A stretch of DNA of 64,000 nt from Strigops habroptila (Eukaryota; Chordata; Aves; Psittaciformes; Psittacidae), in the NCBI RefSeq assembly GCF_004027225.2, contig NC_044282.2:59823225-59887224 (forward strand), read 5' to 3'. The notes under the pieces were generated by a model, which saw only the letters and a list, made by a program, of their open reading frames with translations, did no database searches and was not told the origin of the DNA. The position numbers were made by a program, and so were the translations under genes. Below are positions 35,820-48,208 of the stretch, piece by piece (position 1 is the stretch's first letter; every line of letters starts with the position of its first letter).

Positions 35820-36172
35820 CATCTTAGAGCAGCCTTCCAATGCCTAAAGAGGGCATATTAGCAAGCTGGGGAGAGCCTTTTTACAAGGGCATATAGTGAC
35901 AGGACAAGGGGGAATGGCTTTGAACTGACAGAGGGGAGATTGAGATGAGATCTTAGGAAGGAGGAAGTTGTTCCCTGTGAGGGTGATGAGAGGCTGGCAC
36001 AGGTTGCCCAGAGAAGCTGTGGCTGCCCCATCCCTGGCAGTGTTCAAGGCCAGGTTGGACGGGGCTTGGAGCAACCTGCTCTAGTGGAAGGTGTCCCTGC
36101 CCATGGCAGAGGGTTGGAACTGGATGAGCTTTAAGCTCCCTTCCAACCCAAACCATTCTGTGATTCTATGAT
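35820..36172 (+). mobile_element. CR1 LINE, 3' part (sense), between CTSB and FDFT1
   Basis: It begins at CTTAGAGCAGCCTTCCAATG and ends CCATTCTGTGATTCTATGAT with a complete 3' repeat. It lies in the short gap between the 3' ends of the two convergent genes. Confidence 0.95.
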
Positions 36173-36264
36173 CTGCATTTCACCTGAGTGGAGGGCCTTC
36201 AACTTGTGGCATGGTGGGGAAGTGCCAGTGTGAAAGGACAGCTAAAAAAAATGACCAAACTGGG

Positions 36265-37745
36265 GTTTTTTTCCCAAAGAAAACTTTAATTTCAACAAGA
36301 CGGGAAGCTGCACAGAGAGAGCTACCGCAAGTTTCTTTTCAACAACAGCTTAAAACTATCTACAACGGTACTTGTGGAGTAGGGATCCTCCTTCTGAGTA
36401 ACAGTCTGGCCACAGGGGCTTGGCCTTGCACAGGCACCAAACTGCTCTGCATAAACAGCTCTGTCCTGCACCAGGACAGGGGCTGTCCTTCCCTTCACAA
36501 AGGCAAAGCAGCATTTATTGGGGGGTGGGTAGGGACCTTGATAACAAAAATCCACCCCAGGAAAACAACACTTGCTGTTAACATGCTGTTTCCTCTTGAA
36601 GAAAGTCCATCCTGATGTGTTTCAAAACACAGCTTGCACATCAGTCTAACCCAAAGCATCATCCCAAGCCAGACCCAAGCGGGCCAGGGAAACCCACCCT
36701 GGCCCTTAGTGTTTCAAGCCTTCTGAGCCTATGGCAGGGATCACTGCTGCCTTTCACGGTGGCCAGTGCACCAAGGCCCCCGACAAACATCCCACAAGGG
36801 ATAGCACGGTGCAAACCCTCACCCTCTTCCTTGCACAGGCACCCAGCACTGCTGGGAGGGTGCTGCTCCCATCCCTTGGGCTGAAGAAGTGCTGCAGAGC
36901 CCAGAGCCTGCAGTGGAGTCAGGCACAGGGTTATTAGCTCAGGACCATGCAGGCAGCTCCCTTCTCATTTTAACCACTTTCCCATGCTCAGACATGAAGC
37001 TTTGCAAGTGCGGGGTGCCATGTGCTAGAGGACAGTGAGGCTGCAACACGTGGCTTTCAGGTAGGGGCACACTGAAGTGGACAGAGCATCCCTCCTCCTC
37101 TGTATTTAACATTAAAAGGCCTTGTTTCAAGCCTGGCAGCCTCCTTCAGCCCAAGAACAGAAATGTAAAGATTGCCTCTGTTTGCAGGCTGCAGGGTGTC
37201 AACCAGCTTGGGCTAAGGGCCAGAAAGCGGCCAGAGCTTTTTCCCTGGGTAAGGAAGCATGTTGCTCTCCCGGCTGAAGCAGCATCCTTTCCATGTGGAT
37301 CAGACAATGGGGAACAGGCTGCTTAAGAAAGAGAGGAAAAATCCAGGTGTTTTTTCTCAGCTGAGCTGGAAAGGTGTCTCACATCTCAAGCAAAAGGGAA
37401 GAGGCAACTGGAGTTTCTATTTAAAACCATCCTAACCAAAAATAAAAAAGATTCAGGGAAACCATCCAACAGGAAAGAAGGGAAAACCAAATCTTCAACC
37501 CCAAACAGTAAGACTCCGATTAGTGCTTGTAACCATCCAAGCAGACAGCAAGGGCAGTGAGGAGCAGAGTCTGGCAACGCTGCCCCACTGCCCCGGGGCC
37601 ACAGCTCACCGGTGTCCCGTCCTCATCACCGTCCCAGGCGCCATGGCACCCCGATGCCTGGCCATCCCCACCGGCAGGGGACGAGGAGCCTCCTGCCTCC
37701 GCTGCCCATGTCCGACCATCTCTTCCCCCCGCCCGCCTCTGCCCA
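36265..37745 (-). other. FDFT1: FDFT1 3' untranslated region (probable extent)
   Basis: Noncoding sequence after the FDFT1 stop codon. Minus-strand hexamers are AATAAA at 36514-36519 and ATTAAA at 36285-36290. They give 3' UTRs of about 1.2 and 1.5 kb. Confidence 0.55.
36514..36519 (-). terminator. FDFT1: FDFT1 polyadenylation signal candidate
   Basis: TTTATT on the + strand is AATAAA on the gene strand. The more distal ATTAAA at 36285-36290 is the alternative. Neither can be chosen without transcript ends. Confidence 0.5.
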
Positions 37746-40700
37746 TCAGTTCTCGCCCGCCTGGACATACTCCTCGGTGGCCTTGGAGATGGTGCTGAGG
37801 TACTGCCAGCTCAGGGCGGCCAGGAGCATGGCGCACGACAGGTAGATGGGAGAGTAGTGGTGGCGTGAGGCCATGGGGCCACTGGGCAAGCTCATGGCGC
37901 GGATGGAGGCGATGATCTGCTGCGTCTTGTTGGATGATGGGTCTGTGCTTGGGATCTTCTGGTAGATCTGGGGAGGGAGGAAGGAGGGGTTACAGTTCCC
38001 GCCCGAGGTTCAGCAGACAAATGGGACCACTGGGTGGAAGGGGAAACGTTAAGGGCCACCATGTCCTCAAGAACAACCTCAGTGGTGGACTGCCATGGAG
38101 CAAGGACCAGCTGCAAGGGATGCCTGGATGGGGCCAGGGCCCATTTCCCTTGACAAGTGCACTAAGCCAAGCAGCCTCTTGAGGGCACCCCATGACGGGA
38201 GATGGACCACATCAGACTTAATCCCTCAACCACAAGCAGTGTTGCTGGAATCAGGGGTTCTTGCCCTGCTCTCCTTGCTGCAGTGAGATACTTGTCTGCA
38301 TGGGGCTTAGGGAGGTGTGAATGAGCAGAGACCCTCTTTTTGGCTAAGATGCCGAGGTGCTACTGTCCCTTGCCATGGGATTGGCCAGCCCACAAAGGGA
38401 GCTCTAACAACCCATGTTTTGGGGTCTCCCTGGTGCAGAAGTAATGTCTTTTTATTCAACACCCCTTGCTGCATTTGTTTTTGAGTTGCTATTTTATTTT
38501 CCCATGAAACCAACCACCAGTTGTGAACTTTCAACCTCCACAGTACCCTGAAACTGAGAGTCCCACTGCTTTCAGCAGCTGTGAAGAGCTGCCCTTATTT
38601 ACTGTTGGCCATGGAGCACAACCACCACATCATCCTGCCAGCTGCAACTACAGACACCGAGAAAACAAGACTGCTTGCTGGAGCAGCCCATGGGGAGATG
38701 ATGCAACCTGTTCAGAAGTGTGTTGTGGGAAAGGTCCTCTGTGCCCTGGTTCTCCACCAGGACTTCAGTCTCTACCTCTCAACACAAGCACAGACCAAGC
38801 ACCCGGTTTGGTCCAGGCCAAAACCACATCAAGGTCACCCTTCCCTACCACCACTGAACTAAGAGATGTAAGGAGAACATTAGGAGAATTCATGCGTCTT
38901 CCCACTTCCACATCATGAATGAGGATGGGAACAGCCAGAAATTACTCAAACTGCTCAACCTACCTCTTCCACATACTGGTACATGATGGCTTTGACCGCT
39001 TGTATGTTTGTGGCATCCATCATGAGAGTGACGGCTTGTCCCTTTCGTATCTTCACTACACCCCTGAACACTTGCTTGTTGTTATAGCAGGCAGCCAATG
39101 TGGCAATAGCCATCACCTGAGGAGAAACACAAAGAGCCCTTACCACATTGTGAGGAGCTTGCCAAGGGAATAACCTCGGCCCTACTGAAATTGATGCTAA
39201 GACACTCTGGAGAGGAGCCACAATCTCACCGACAGCAGAAAGAGTAGGTACCAGGAAAGAAGGAAGAGAGAAAAGAGATAGAGAATAAAACAGGCTAGTA
39301 TCAACACGATATATAACATCCTGCACCTCCAACTTCTCATTAGCTGGGTTGCAGATGAGAAAGAACCACTTGAAAACATAACTCACCTGGGGGATAGCAC
39401 AGAAGTTGAAGACAGATTGGTTTTTCAGGCGGGATAAGTATGTGAGGACATCAGGGACGTGGTGGAGGGCGTTGGTGATGAGCTCATTCAGACACTGGAC
39501 AGCCATATCGATGTTCTCTGGTTTGGCAAGATCCGAGAGCTTCTTTGCATATCTGCTCCAAACCTAAACACGAAGATAAGGATTCACAAGTTGGAGGGTA
39601 CATTCATGCTGTAAGAGTGACATCAATAACAGTCTTAGGTCTGGGTGACCAACATGAACCATCAGAGACGCACGAAAACCTTGAAGGATTGGGGCTTACT
39701 AGACTAAAGAAAAGAAGGAAGATAAAATTACAAGAACTGTTACTATCAAGATGTACAATCAACAGCAGCAATCTTATGCAGCACAGCTTTACTGTCAGAT
39801 CTCAATGAAATTAAAGCATACCAAGTCTCTCCTGTTAACTTTGACTTAAAGGGACACGAGAGACAGTACAATTTCAGCTGTGCACCTTCCACTGCACTCC
39901 CTGTAATGGATTCCTAAGAGAGGTGTCCTGGGAAGCATGGCTTCATTCATTAGAGGTCTCCAACAGAAGTATGAAAGACTGTGAAAGGACACCAACAAAA
40001 GGTGGGGAAAAAACCTGGATTTGGGTATTTCAAAGCAAATTCCAGTAGGAACCCTTCTAACAAGAGGATGCATCTCACTGTATCAGAGTAACAACAGCTC
40101 CTTCAGTCTCAGCGCATTTCACAAAGAGGCACAGCAGGAACCTCACCCCAAGACAGTGCTCTCCCTCACCTCTCTGGGCCAGAACTCCCTTCCCTCCATC
40201 TGGTCTTCCAGATAGTCCCGGATGATGTTGGTTTTCTGCAGGAAGAGGCCCATGGAGTTCGCCAGCTCTGTGTCCTGTCCAACGATACTGTCTTCTAGCT
40301 CTGATGCAGAGAAGAGACGGGAAAGGCCGATCCCCACTAGCCCAGCAACGTAGTGACAATACTGCGAGGCAGGAACAAAACAAGATAAAAGGAGCAGTTA
40401 CAAAGAGCTGCCTACTTACCACAGTGAGTTTTACAAAAATGATGCTCAGAAGTCATTGAAAGTACATGTTCTGCAAGTTCTCACAGCCCTTCCTGGGACA
40501 TCTCAGCTTTCTCATACCCAGCAAACACCTCACCATGTCCCACCAAGGTGCCACTCTGCTGCCACCAGCCAAATGAACCACCTACAGGGGAACAAGCTGA
40601 TGCAATGGGTCACTCCAAACATGTGCTTGTGGGCAACACCAACAAGCCACGCCATCCTCCTATTACCCACTGGACCAGCAGTCTCTCAAAGCCTTCCCAA

Positions 40701-41474
40701 GCCCACAGTATCCCTCATCCAGCCGAACCCTCTTCCCACAACAATGCTTTATCTCTTATTTCTGTAGTGACAAGGTGGATCTTACTCACATTCAGTCCAT
40801 TCCTCTGTCCAGGCTGACTTACCTTATCCCACTCATGCTGAGATTCTACCTTCTTCTCCAAGAACTCTGCCATCCCAACGCCCATTTTGTGGCAAATATC
40901 TGAAATCACATCCTGGTAGACCTTTGACAGGTTCCTGAACTCCATGGAGATCTGCGGCACAAACCACCGTGAGGAAGAAAAAAAGATAGCGTCAGGAAAA
41001 ACCAGCAGGGTTCAACGTTTATTAAGGAATCAGAAAAAGACTGTTTATGAGGCTCTTATCCCACCCTGGCTGGAGATACAGGACAACTCCCACAACCAAG
41101 TTGTTTCAAGGCCCTTAAAGCACAGGCTCTGTCTGTTGTCAGTACGGTGTCTGGCGGTAGATCAGACACAGCGGTATCTTTGGGAAGGTTCTGTGGCCTT
41201 GACCGGTATCATCTGGGAGTTGCAGCACAAAAGTAGCTACACTTGGTGCACAGTTGGGATTTTTTTGTAGCTTGTGAGAGCATTCCATCACACCAGCCAC
41301 GGGAAAAGGCAGGGGAGGTTTCTGGTACTCTCTTATCCTGAGCTCTCTCCAGCTCTGGCTTCACGGTGTGCATTTTGCACAACTGGAAAGGCACCAAACA
41401 ACTTAGAGTGTGAAATCCTTCTTCTGCATATTCAGTAACATGATTCAGTTACTCAATTGCCCTCACATTATAAA

Positions 41475-41507
<33 letters not shown>

Positions 41508-44500
41508 TGCATCCTCCCCTTCCCAGTCGCCTGCAGCTGTCCCATCAACATGGCCCCTGATGTGCTTCTGCCCCCAAGCAACCCCCAGGCAGTGCCTGGG
41601 AAGTAGCATAGGCCAGAAACCACTTCTCAAGGACGCTATGGGATACAACCATGCTGTTTGGCATGCTGAGAGAGTTTAATGGCTTGGACATGGCCAGAGT
41701 TTCTCAATTGGCCTCCAGGTCAGAGAATAGGCTCCAATACTGCTATAGCTTGCTAATGGAGATGCAGACTCTCCATGGCTTCTTTTTAGAAGGATCCTTG
41801 GAGCTGGAAGACTTTGAACAATATTGTAACTAACAGTGTGGATGCTTTTTATCTCATCTCCAGCATAAGAATATGGACCTGTTGGAGTGAGTCCAGAGGA
41901 GGCCACAAAGATGCTTCAAGGGCTGGAGCACCTCTGCTGTGGAGACAGGCTGAGAGAGCTGGGCTTGCTCAGCCTGGAGAAGAGAAGGCTCCAGGGAGAC
42001 CTTAGAGCGGCTTCCAGTGCCTAAAGGGGCTGACAAGAAACCTGGAGAGGGGCTTTGGACAAAGGCCTGTAGGGACAGGACAAGGGGGAATGGCTTTAAA
42101 CTGACAGAGGGGAGATTGAGATGAGATATTAGGAAGAAGTTGTTCCCTGTGAGGGTGCTGAGGCCCTGGCACAGGTTGCCCAGAGAAGCTGTGGCTGCCC
42201 CATCCCTGGCAGTGTTCAAGGCCAGGTTGGACGGGGCTTGGAGCAACCTGGTCTAGTGGAAAGTGTCCCTGCCCTTGGCAGGGGGTTAGACCTGGATGAG
42301 CTTTAAGGTCCCTTCCAACCCAAACCATTCTGTGATTCTGATTAAATACACATCAAAGCTCTGCAGACAGACTACTGTAGCTCTAAGGGCAGATCTTGCA
42401 CGGCCACTACAAATGCTGTCCATCCATAAGCCAAACACCAGACAAGCTTTTCTCCTCTCCTAAGAGTACAGGACACCCAATCCAGGTAATGTACGGCGCC
42501 AATCCAAAACACTCTCCACAAAGTGATGGACATTTACTCTTCCAACAGTGGAGGCAAAAAGCCACTTTTTAAAGCTAGCACTTCTCCACAGCCAGACTCT
42601 CACACAGAGAGTTGCATGGTATTTGGGTTTCTCACTCCAGCTCTGCATCCAGCCCCATGTGCAAGTGACGTAGCTCTTCAGAAGAGCTATGGGCTCACCA
42701 GGGACTGCACGAGCTCAGCAGGCACAGGCAGGCTTAATGTAGAGAGACAACCATGCACATAGAAGTGACACAGGGCAACTGAAGCAAGGTGTATGCCTTA
42801 CCGTTGGGAAGTCTTCGAGCACCTGCCGGTCCTTCTCCTTGCTCTCCATGTATTTCCACTCTGGTTGATAGAGATAGGAGTGAAACTCGTGCAGCATTGG
42901 GACCTTCACATCTAAGCTGATGGTCATGTCATCCTCGATAGTGTCCAGGGCACGGAGAACTAGGTAGAATATACAGACGGCATGTCTGGGGGGAGGAGAA
43001 AAAACAATCCCTTACTTGGGATTGCCTATTAGGCAGGACAAACAGCTTAGATTAACCACATAGCCTTCAGCAGACACTGAAAGCTCAACATGATACACAC
43101 TGGCACTGCCAGGTCATTGATGCCTTTGGAAGACACAAGCACTTCCAGCAAAATTCACTCTAATGTTTCAAGTGATACAGTACTGCTTTGGTCAAGGGAT
43201 GCCCACATACAATCCCTCCTCAATCAAATCATAGAATGGTTTGGGTTGGAAGGGACCTTTAAAGGTCACTTAGCTCAACCCCCCTGCAACAGACAGGGAC
43301 ATCTTCAACTATATCTCAGATGTCAGCTTCCCCAGCCCTCATCTGGAGACAGTGACTGTCCCCTGCAGTAAAGGGAAGTAAAATAGATGCATCAGAAACA
43401 TGCTGCTCAAATCGCAGGGTCAGAGGAGCAGGTTAGGGATGGAAAGCACCACCAGCAGCACTTCCCACCTACTTGAACCTCTGCTCCGAGCAACAGTGAT
43501 GCCTCCACACAAACTCCCCATGGACTGACTGCTGGGAGAGCTGCGGTATACCTGAGCTGCATTAGGAAACCTTTTCCTTCCTGCAGGGAACTATGGCATG
43601 GCTTTTGGCTTTCTAAGATGCATATACCAGGGAAGGGACACGCCTGTTCTCCCTGGGCAGGGCACTGCCAGATCCAACCCCACAAGCAAGATCCAACCCT
43701 GCAAGCAAGGCCAGCATTCATTAGGACCCAGAGGACAGAGGCTGAAGTCAGATTACTGGAAAAGCAAACGCAAAATAAGAAAGGGGGAAAAAGCTGGGGT
43801 AATTTTCCTATCACCTCCCCTTCTCTGCACCCAGCACCCTTTTATCTGTTTGGGGAAGGAGTAAAGGGGTGCCTTACTGTCAAACAGAAACATTAGGACT
43901 GGCAGATAGAGCCAAAATCACCCTGTATTTTATATCTCCACATACAAGACACTGGAGCCAGCCCACATGTCCCAGCACCCAGGAAGCTACTGGAAAGCTA
44001 CTTCGCCTCTTTATCCCACTGCCCCTGCCTTCACTATTCCCGTCTTCCCCATCCAGGCTCCACACTTCTGCCGCTGAAGCAAAAACCAAAAGTCTTATGG
44101 CAAGAAATAGTGGCTGCAACTCTACAATTTATATAAATAATCCCCTGGCTCTAAATGAGCACAATCATCAAGGAGATGATACATTTATTAATTGCTTAAC
44201 AAATAGAAACTAGCTTGGACTGCTTAAATGCTAATTACTAGGCAAAAGCATTGCTCTCCTTGAATGACACCACGCAAGCGGTAATTAACCAGCCAGGGAA
44301 AACTGACTGGCTTTTAGAGCCAATACTGGTAAATTTGGCATTTTTTCCTTAATTAAAGGGTATTTAATACCTCCATCAAAATACACACCCAAGTGCTCAT
44401 GAGCAGCTCTCTCATGCCCTCCTGCTCCTTTGCACAACTGAGTTTTTCCATTTCAACCAAGCTGCAAAGGTTCATCTGACATGATGCAAGTGCCCAGGAC

Positions 44501-47500
44501 TCCTACCCCCTTTCAGCAGCAACTTCCACCAGCAGCAACCAAGAAAGGCAGAGCAGAACCTAGAAGGCCATTCCCAGGTGCAGCTCCCCCTTCCTGGACG
44601 CAAAGGTCTCCTTTCCCCTTGCTACCACATTCACCCTCTACCAGCACAAGGCTGGTTCTCTCCAAAAAGCAGCTGAACCTGCAGGAATTGATGCTGAAGG
44701 GTCCCAGGGGCAGGCAGGACTGTGGGGCTGGCAGCAGAAAGCAGAAGCATCTCTCTCCTCCACCACCAAGAGAAGAGCTGTGGTGTTGTCTCATAACTCC
44801 TCGCCCCCATCAGGAGTTATGACATTGGCTCAGCTGCTGTTGGAAGCTGCAGTTTTGAGCCTTCCACCTTCCAAGAAAACGCCCTAAGCACGGAGCAACA
44901 GGCTGGACAGAATCTTGGCCAACAAAACACATGGTTTATGGGGCCAAGAAAGATAAGCAAGAAGGAACCAAACATTTTAGCTCAACTACCAACGCCCTGG
45001 ACTGAGAAGCACTGCTCCAAGCACTCATCTAGAGGTTCTGTTTTCCAGCAGCCCTCAGGGGATGCATGGAAGCTCTCCTGGGAGCAGTGATTGGAACCAG
45101 GGAGCACAAGCCTGCCAACAAGGAGATTTCACTCCAAAGAAGTCACAAACAAAGTTGGGGCAGGCTCTGGCACAGGACACCATGCTCGGGAGCAGCACAA
45201 AGTGGTGGTTTTAATGCTTGAACCCTGCATGCCCAGCTCCTTCAACCAGCAAGAACAGAGGCCAGTATTAAGTAGTCTGTAACCACATGGGTTCAGTTTA
45301 CACCCCTAATGGGGTTAACTTCAATGAAAGCACAATGATCACCTCACACTTTGAGGTGATCCAGCAAAATTAATTCCTTCAGTAAGCTTGCTGATCTGCC
45401 TATTTCTATATTCTGCCTATTTTCCATTTCCCTCTTTCGTCCCTAAACTCTTCAGCGGAGCCACCGTACTCTGAAAATGAGTTTCTTCTGATGCACTACG
45501 GAGCCAGCTGTAATTCAGCAGCAATCCCTGCACAGCCCTAAGTTGCACAGATCTGGCACTGGCATTTTTAGGATGCCAGGCAGAAGTTTCTGTGCCTGAA
45601 GGATGGCACCTTCCTGATCCCAGCAAGCTGCAATACAAGGATTAAAGAACAGAAAAGGGAGGTGAGAAAGATAACCAAAGGAAGATGAAGGCAAGCACAC
45701 CACATACTGACACTGCCAACAGGTTTCAAGATGTTTTGTTGAGAGGCCTTTTTTTTTTTTTTCCTCCTTAATTTCTACATTAGCTAATGTACCAAGCATG
45801 GAAAAAAAAAACTTTAATTCTTGGCCCCAGTCATACCTTTCCACACAACCCCAGCCAAACCACTGAATTTCTTTGCCTTTCCTGTAAAACAGGCTGCAGA
45901 CACCATTTCATAAACTGGACAACGGCTATGGGGCACCATCCCAAAACCCAAACCAGGGCTCAGAAACCCAACAGATAATCCAGTGTTCAGCGCCTGCAAC
46001 CGCTCAGCAGAGCCACATTATATATACATATAACATATAACCACATATAACCACACCATTAGATGTACCCAGTACAATTTACAGGAACTCCCAATTCTGA
46101 TGATTAACCCAGTTTGGAGTTAATTGAAAAGAGACCTATATACTGAAATCAGTAGTCACCATACAAATACAAGGAATTATAGAGAGCATGTATACATATA
46201 TAGCCACGAGGCCCCAGACTAGCTGAGCTTTGCATCCTCCGTTACTATTACTGTCTGAAACTTTCCTGCACGCATCAGCAATATCTGTACAGCAAAGAAA
46301 GAAGCGTGCAGCAAGCCCATCGGATGATTGAATAGGTTTTGAGGCAGCTGCTTCCAAAAGCATCTTCCAGGCATGGTCCAGACCCTTGGTCAGCCCCGGA
46401 ATGTTTCCCACCTCCTCCCGAAGCCCAGCCTTGGCACTGCCAGGACACATTCCCAGGGTATCGCTAACAGCACAGGACCAGGCGCTGTGTTTAACCATCT
46501 GCTGGCCGAGGAGCTGTAGTGCCAACCCCCAGGACGCAGCTAGGGGGGCGTGTGTGACAGCCAGCTCGGACGTGAGGCACCCCACGTCCCGCTGCACGGG
46601 GTGGGGCTGCCCTGAGCATCTCCAACCAGTGCTGCTCAGCACAGCACCCCTGAGGCGCAAGGGGGAAGGGGGAGGGCTGCACAGCGGCTCAGCTAAAGAA
46701 CATGGTATGTGGGGGCACTGCATAGGGAACCCCGGCATTGGGGGGGGGACACACTTGCACTCACCACCTCCCAGGGCGCCCCGGTGTTGGGGACGCATCG
46801 CACCCACCACCTCCTGGAGGGCTCTAGTGTTGGGGAGACATCGCACCCACCCCTCCCGGGGAGCCCTGCCCTCGGAGAGTACATTACCCCCACCACCATC
46901 CCCAGCCTCCCGCCCGGGACCCCCGGTGCCGCCGCTCACCGCAACTCCCCGTCCAAAGCCTGGATGACGGCGGCGAAGCTGCGGCTGGTCTGGTTGAGGT
47001 ACCGGTAGCAGGTGCGGAGGCCACATCCCAGCGAGTCCTGCGGGCAGAGCGCGGTGCCGGGGGGCGGCTGAAGGCGGGGGGCAGCCGGCGGCAGGGACGA
47101 GGGCGCCGCAGGGACCCCCCGCTGCTGCCGAACGCGCCGCCCGCCGCCCCGCAGCCGCCCCGCAGCCCGGGGGGGACCCCGCGGCGGGGACGGGGACAGG
47201 ACCAGAGCCCTCTTCAAGAGGAACACCGCTTTGGTGCTAGCCGCCATCGGGGCCGGCGGCGGCGGCGGCGGGGGGCTGCGGGCCGCTCCGCCCCCCAGGA
47301 CCGCCCGCTGCCCGCCCCTTAACCCGCTCCGTGCCCACCCCGTCCGAGCACCGCTGATGCACGGCGAGCATCAGGACCGTGCGGTGTCCGGAGTCGGTGT
47401 GATGCATGCAGGGTACCGGCCTCGAGCAGTGCACGGGACGCCTGAGGCCAGGGCAACACCGAGTCCATGTGATGCCCAGAGCCGGGATGCACGAAGCCGG

Positions 47501-48103
47501 TGCGATGCACAGGATGCACCGAGCCGGTAGCATCGGGTTTGTGCAGCGCCCGGAGCCGGTGCGATGCTGGCCAAAAGCAGAAGCAGGATAAAGCCCCGGT
47601 CCCGCGCAAAACACCGGACCCGCGCATCGCTTGCAACCAGTGCGACGCCCGGTAATGCCAGACCCGCTGCAACGCAGGGAGAGCCAGGAGCCGGTGCGAT
47701 ACCTGGACCCGGTGCAATGAATAAGGCCCGAGCCGCTGCAACACCCAGGTTGCTCCAAGCCCCGTCCAAGCCGGTGCTGCCCTCGGGTGACACCGGAGCG
47801 GTGCTACCCACGGCAACGCCGCGGCCGCGCAGGGAGATAACATTCCCCCATCTTTCTCCTCCTCCTCCTCCTCCTCCCCCCGTCCCGGCTCCACACCACC
47901 GCATCCCCCGCCTTCCCCCCTTCCTGGGCTCCGTGCACCGCCCGATCGGCGTTGATAAGGAAGCGCATCCGCCGCCTGTCATCACGCCCCGTCCCACTCA
48001 CCGGGTCGACCCTGGGCATGACGGCGCGGTAGCCGCCCATCTTGAACCGCAGCAGGTTGTAGATGTCCTCGGGGTGCCCCAGCCATTTCTTCAGCAGCTC
48101 CAT
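37746..48103 (-). CDS. FDFT1: Squalene synthase (farnesyl-diphosphate farnesyltransferase 1)
   Basis: Coding exons in transcript order: 48103-48002, 47037-46940, 42985-42802, 40951-40823, 40361-40170, 39563-39387, 39116-38964, 37967-37746. All junctions are GT/AG and in phase, giving 418 aa (human 417). The enzyme joins two farnesyl diphosphates to squalene with NADPH, the first committed step of sterol synthesis, on the ER membrane. The two Asp-rich Mg-diphosphate motifs are present: DTIEDD at 81-86 and DYLED at 220-224. Other family landmarks are [49 protein letters not shown] and [23 protein letters not shown]-terminal hydrophobic anchor spans about 386-403. The gene is intact. Its first intron and promoter are CpG-rich, as expected for a housekeeping, SREBP-controlled gene. 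Confidence 0.98.
41475..41501. repeat. (AT)n microsatellite in an FDFT1 intron
   Basis: About 13 uninterrupted AT units between exons at 40951 and 42802. Likely length-polymorphic. Confidence 0.95.
41865..42340 (+). mobile_element. CR1 LINE, 3' part, antisense to FDFT1
   Basis: It runs from ATGGACCTGTTGGAGTGAGT to CCATTCTGTGATTCTG. It is one of the longest copies here (about 475 bases) and very close to the copies at 16185 and 17734. Confidence 0.95.
42986..46724 (-). other. FDFT1: FDFT1 intron 2, main part
   Basis: A large intron with a short antisense CR1 remnant (43228-43318), a T-run near 45750-45762, and an AT-rich patch of ACATATAACC units near 46018-46055. No nested gene was recognised. 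Open frames such as 43407-43814 and 44481-44822 have no family features. Confidence 0.6.
43228..43318 (-). mobile_element. CR1 LINE remnant (on the gene strand of FDFT1)
   Basis: ATCATAGAATGGTTTGGGTT is followed by GGAAGGGACCTTTAAAGGTC and then a diverged body. It is a short, older 3' fragment. Confidence 0.88.
46725..46915. repeat. GC-rich minisatellite, about 45-49-base unit, next to FDFT1 exon 2
   Basis: About four diverged copies of a unit containing TGTTGGGGA, CATCGCACCCACC and CCTCCCGGGG-like blocks, with landmarks near 46736, 46785 and 46829. It ends about 25 bases from the exon 2 donor at 46939. The 296-residue frame through it is a shadow of exon 2 in the wrong frame plus this repeat. 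Confidence 0.75.
47340..47760. repeat. Degenerate GC-rich minisatellite in FDFT1 intron 1
   Basis: Units built on GCCGGTGCGATGC, GATGCACCGAGCCGGT and variants recur irregularly over about 400 bases. All the long frames on both strands here are low-complexity by-products. Near its right end lies CAGGTTGCTCCAAGCCCCGT (47745-47764), which equals a core piece of antisense CR1. Confidence 0.75.
47981..47990 (+). promoter_or_regulatory. SRE-like decamer in FDFT1 intron 1
   Basis: ATCACGCCCC resembles the sterol regulatory element core ATCACNCCAC, 12 bases beyond the exon 1 donor. Such a short match in GC-rich DNA is weak on its own. Confidence 0.3.
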
Positions 48104-48208
48104 GGGGGACCTACCGCCACGCGCGCTCCCGCCGCCGCCGCCCCCCCTCTATCCACACACCGGCGCTTAACCAGAGCCGGGCGAGGCCGCCTCTGCCCCG
48201 CCTCTCCG

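Noticed and set aside
39660-39770. Possible old CR1 body in an FDFT1 intron (GGGGCTTACTAGACTAAAG)
   Set aside because: Similarity to CR1 is too faint by eye and lacks a recognisable 3' end.
46136-47026. 296-residue minus-strand frame, the longest in the window
   Set aside because: It is FDFT1 exon 2 in the wrong frame followed by the intron 2 minisatellite.
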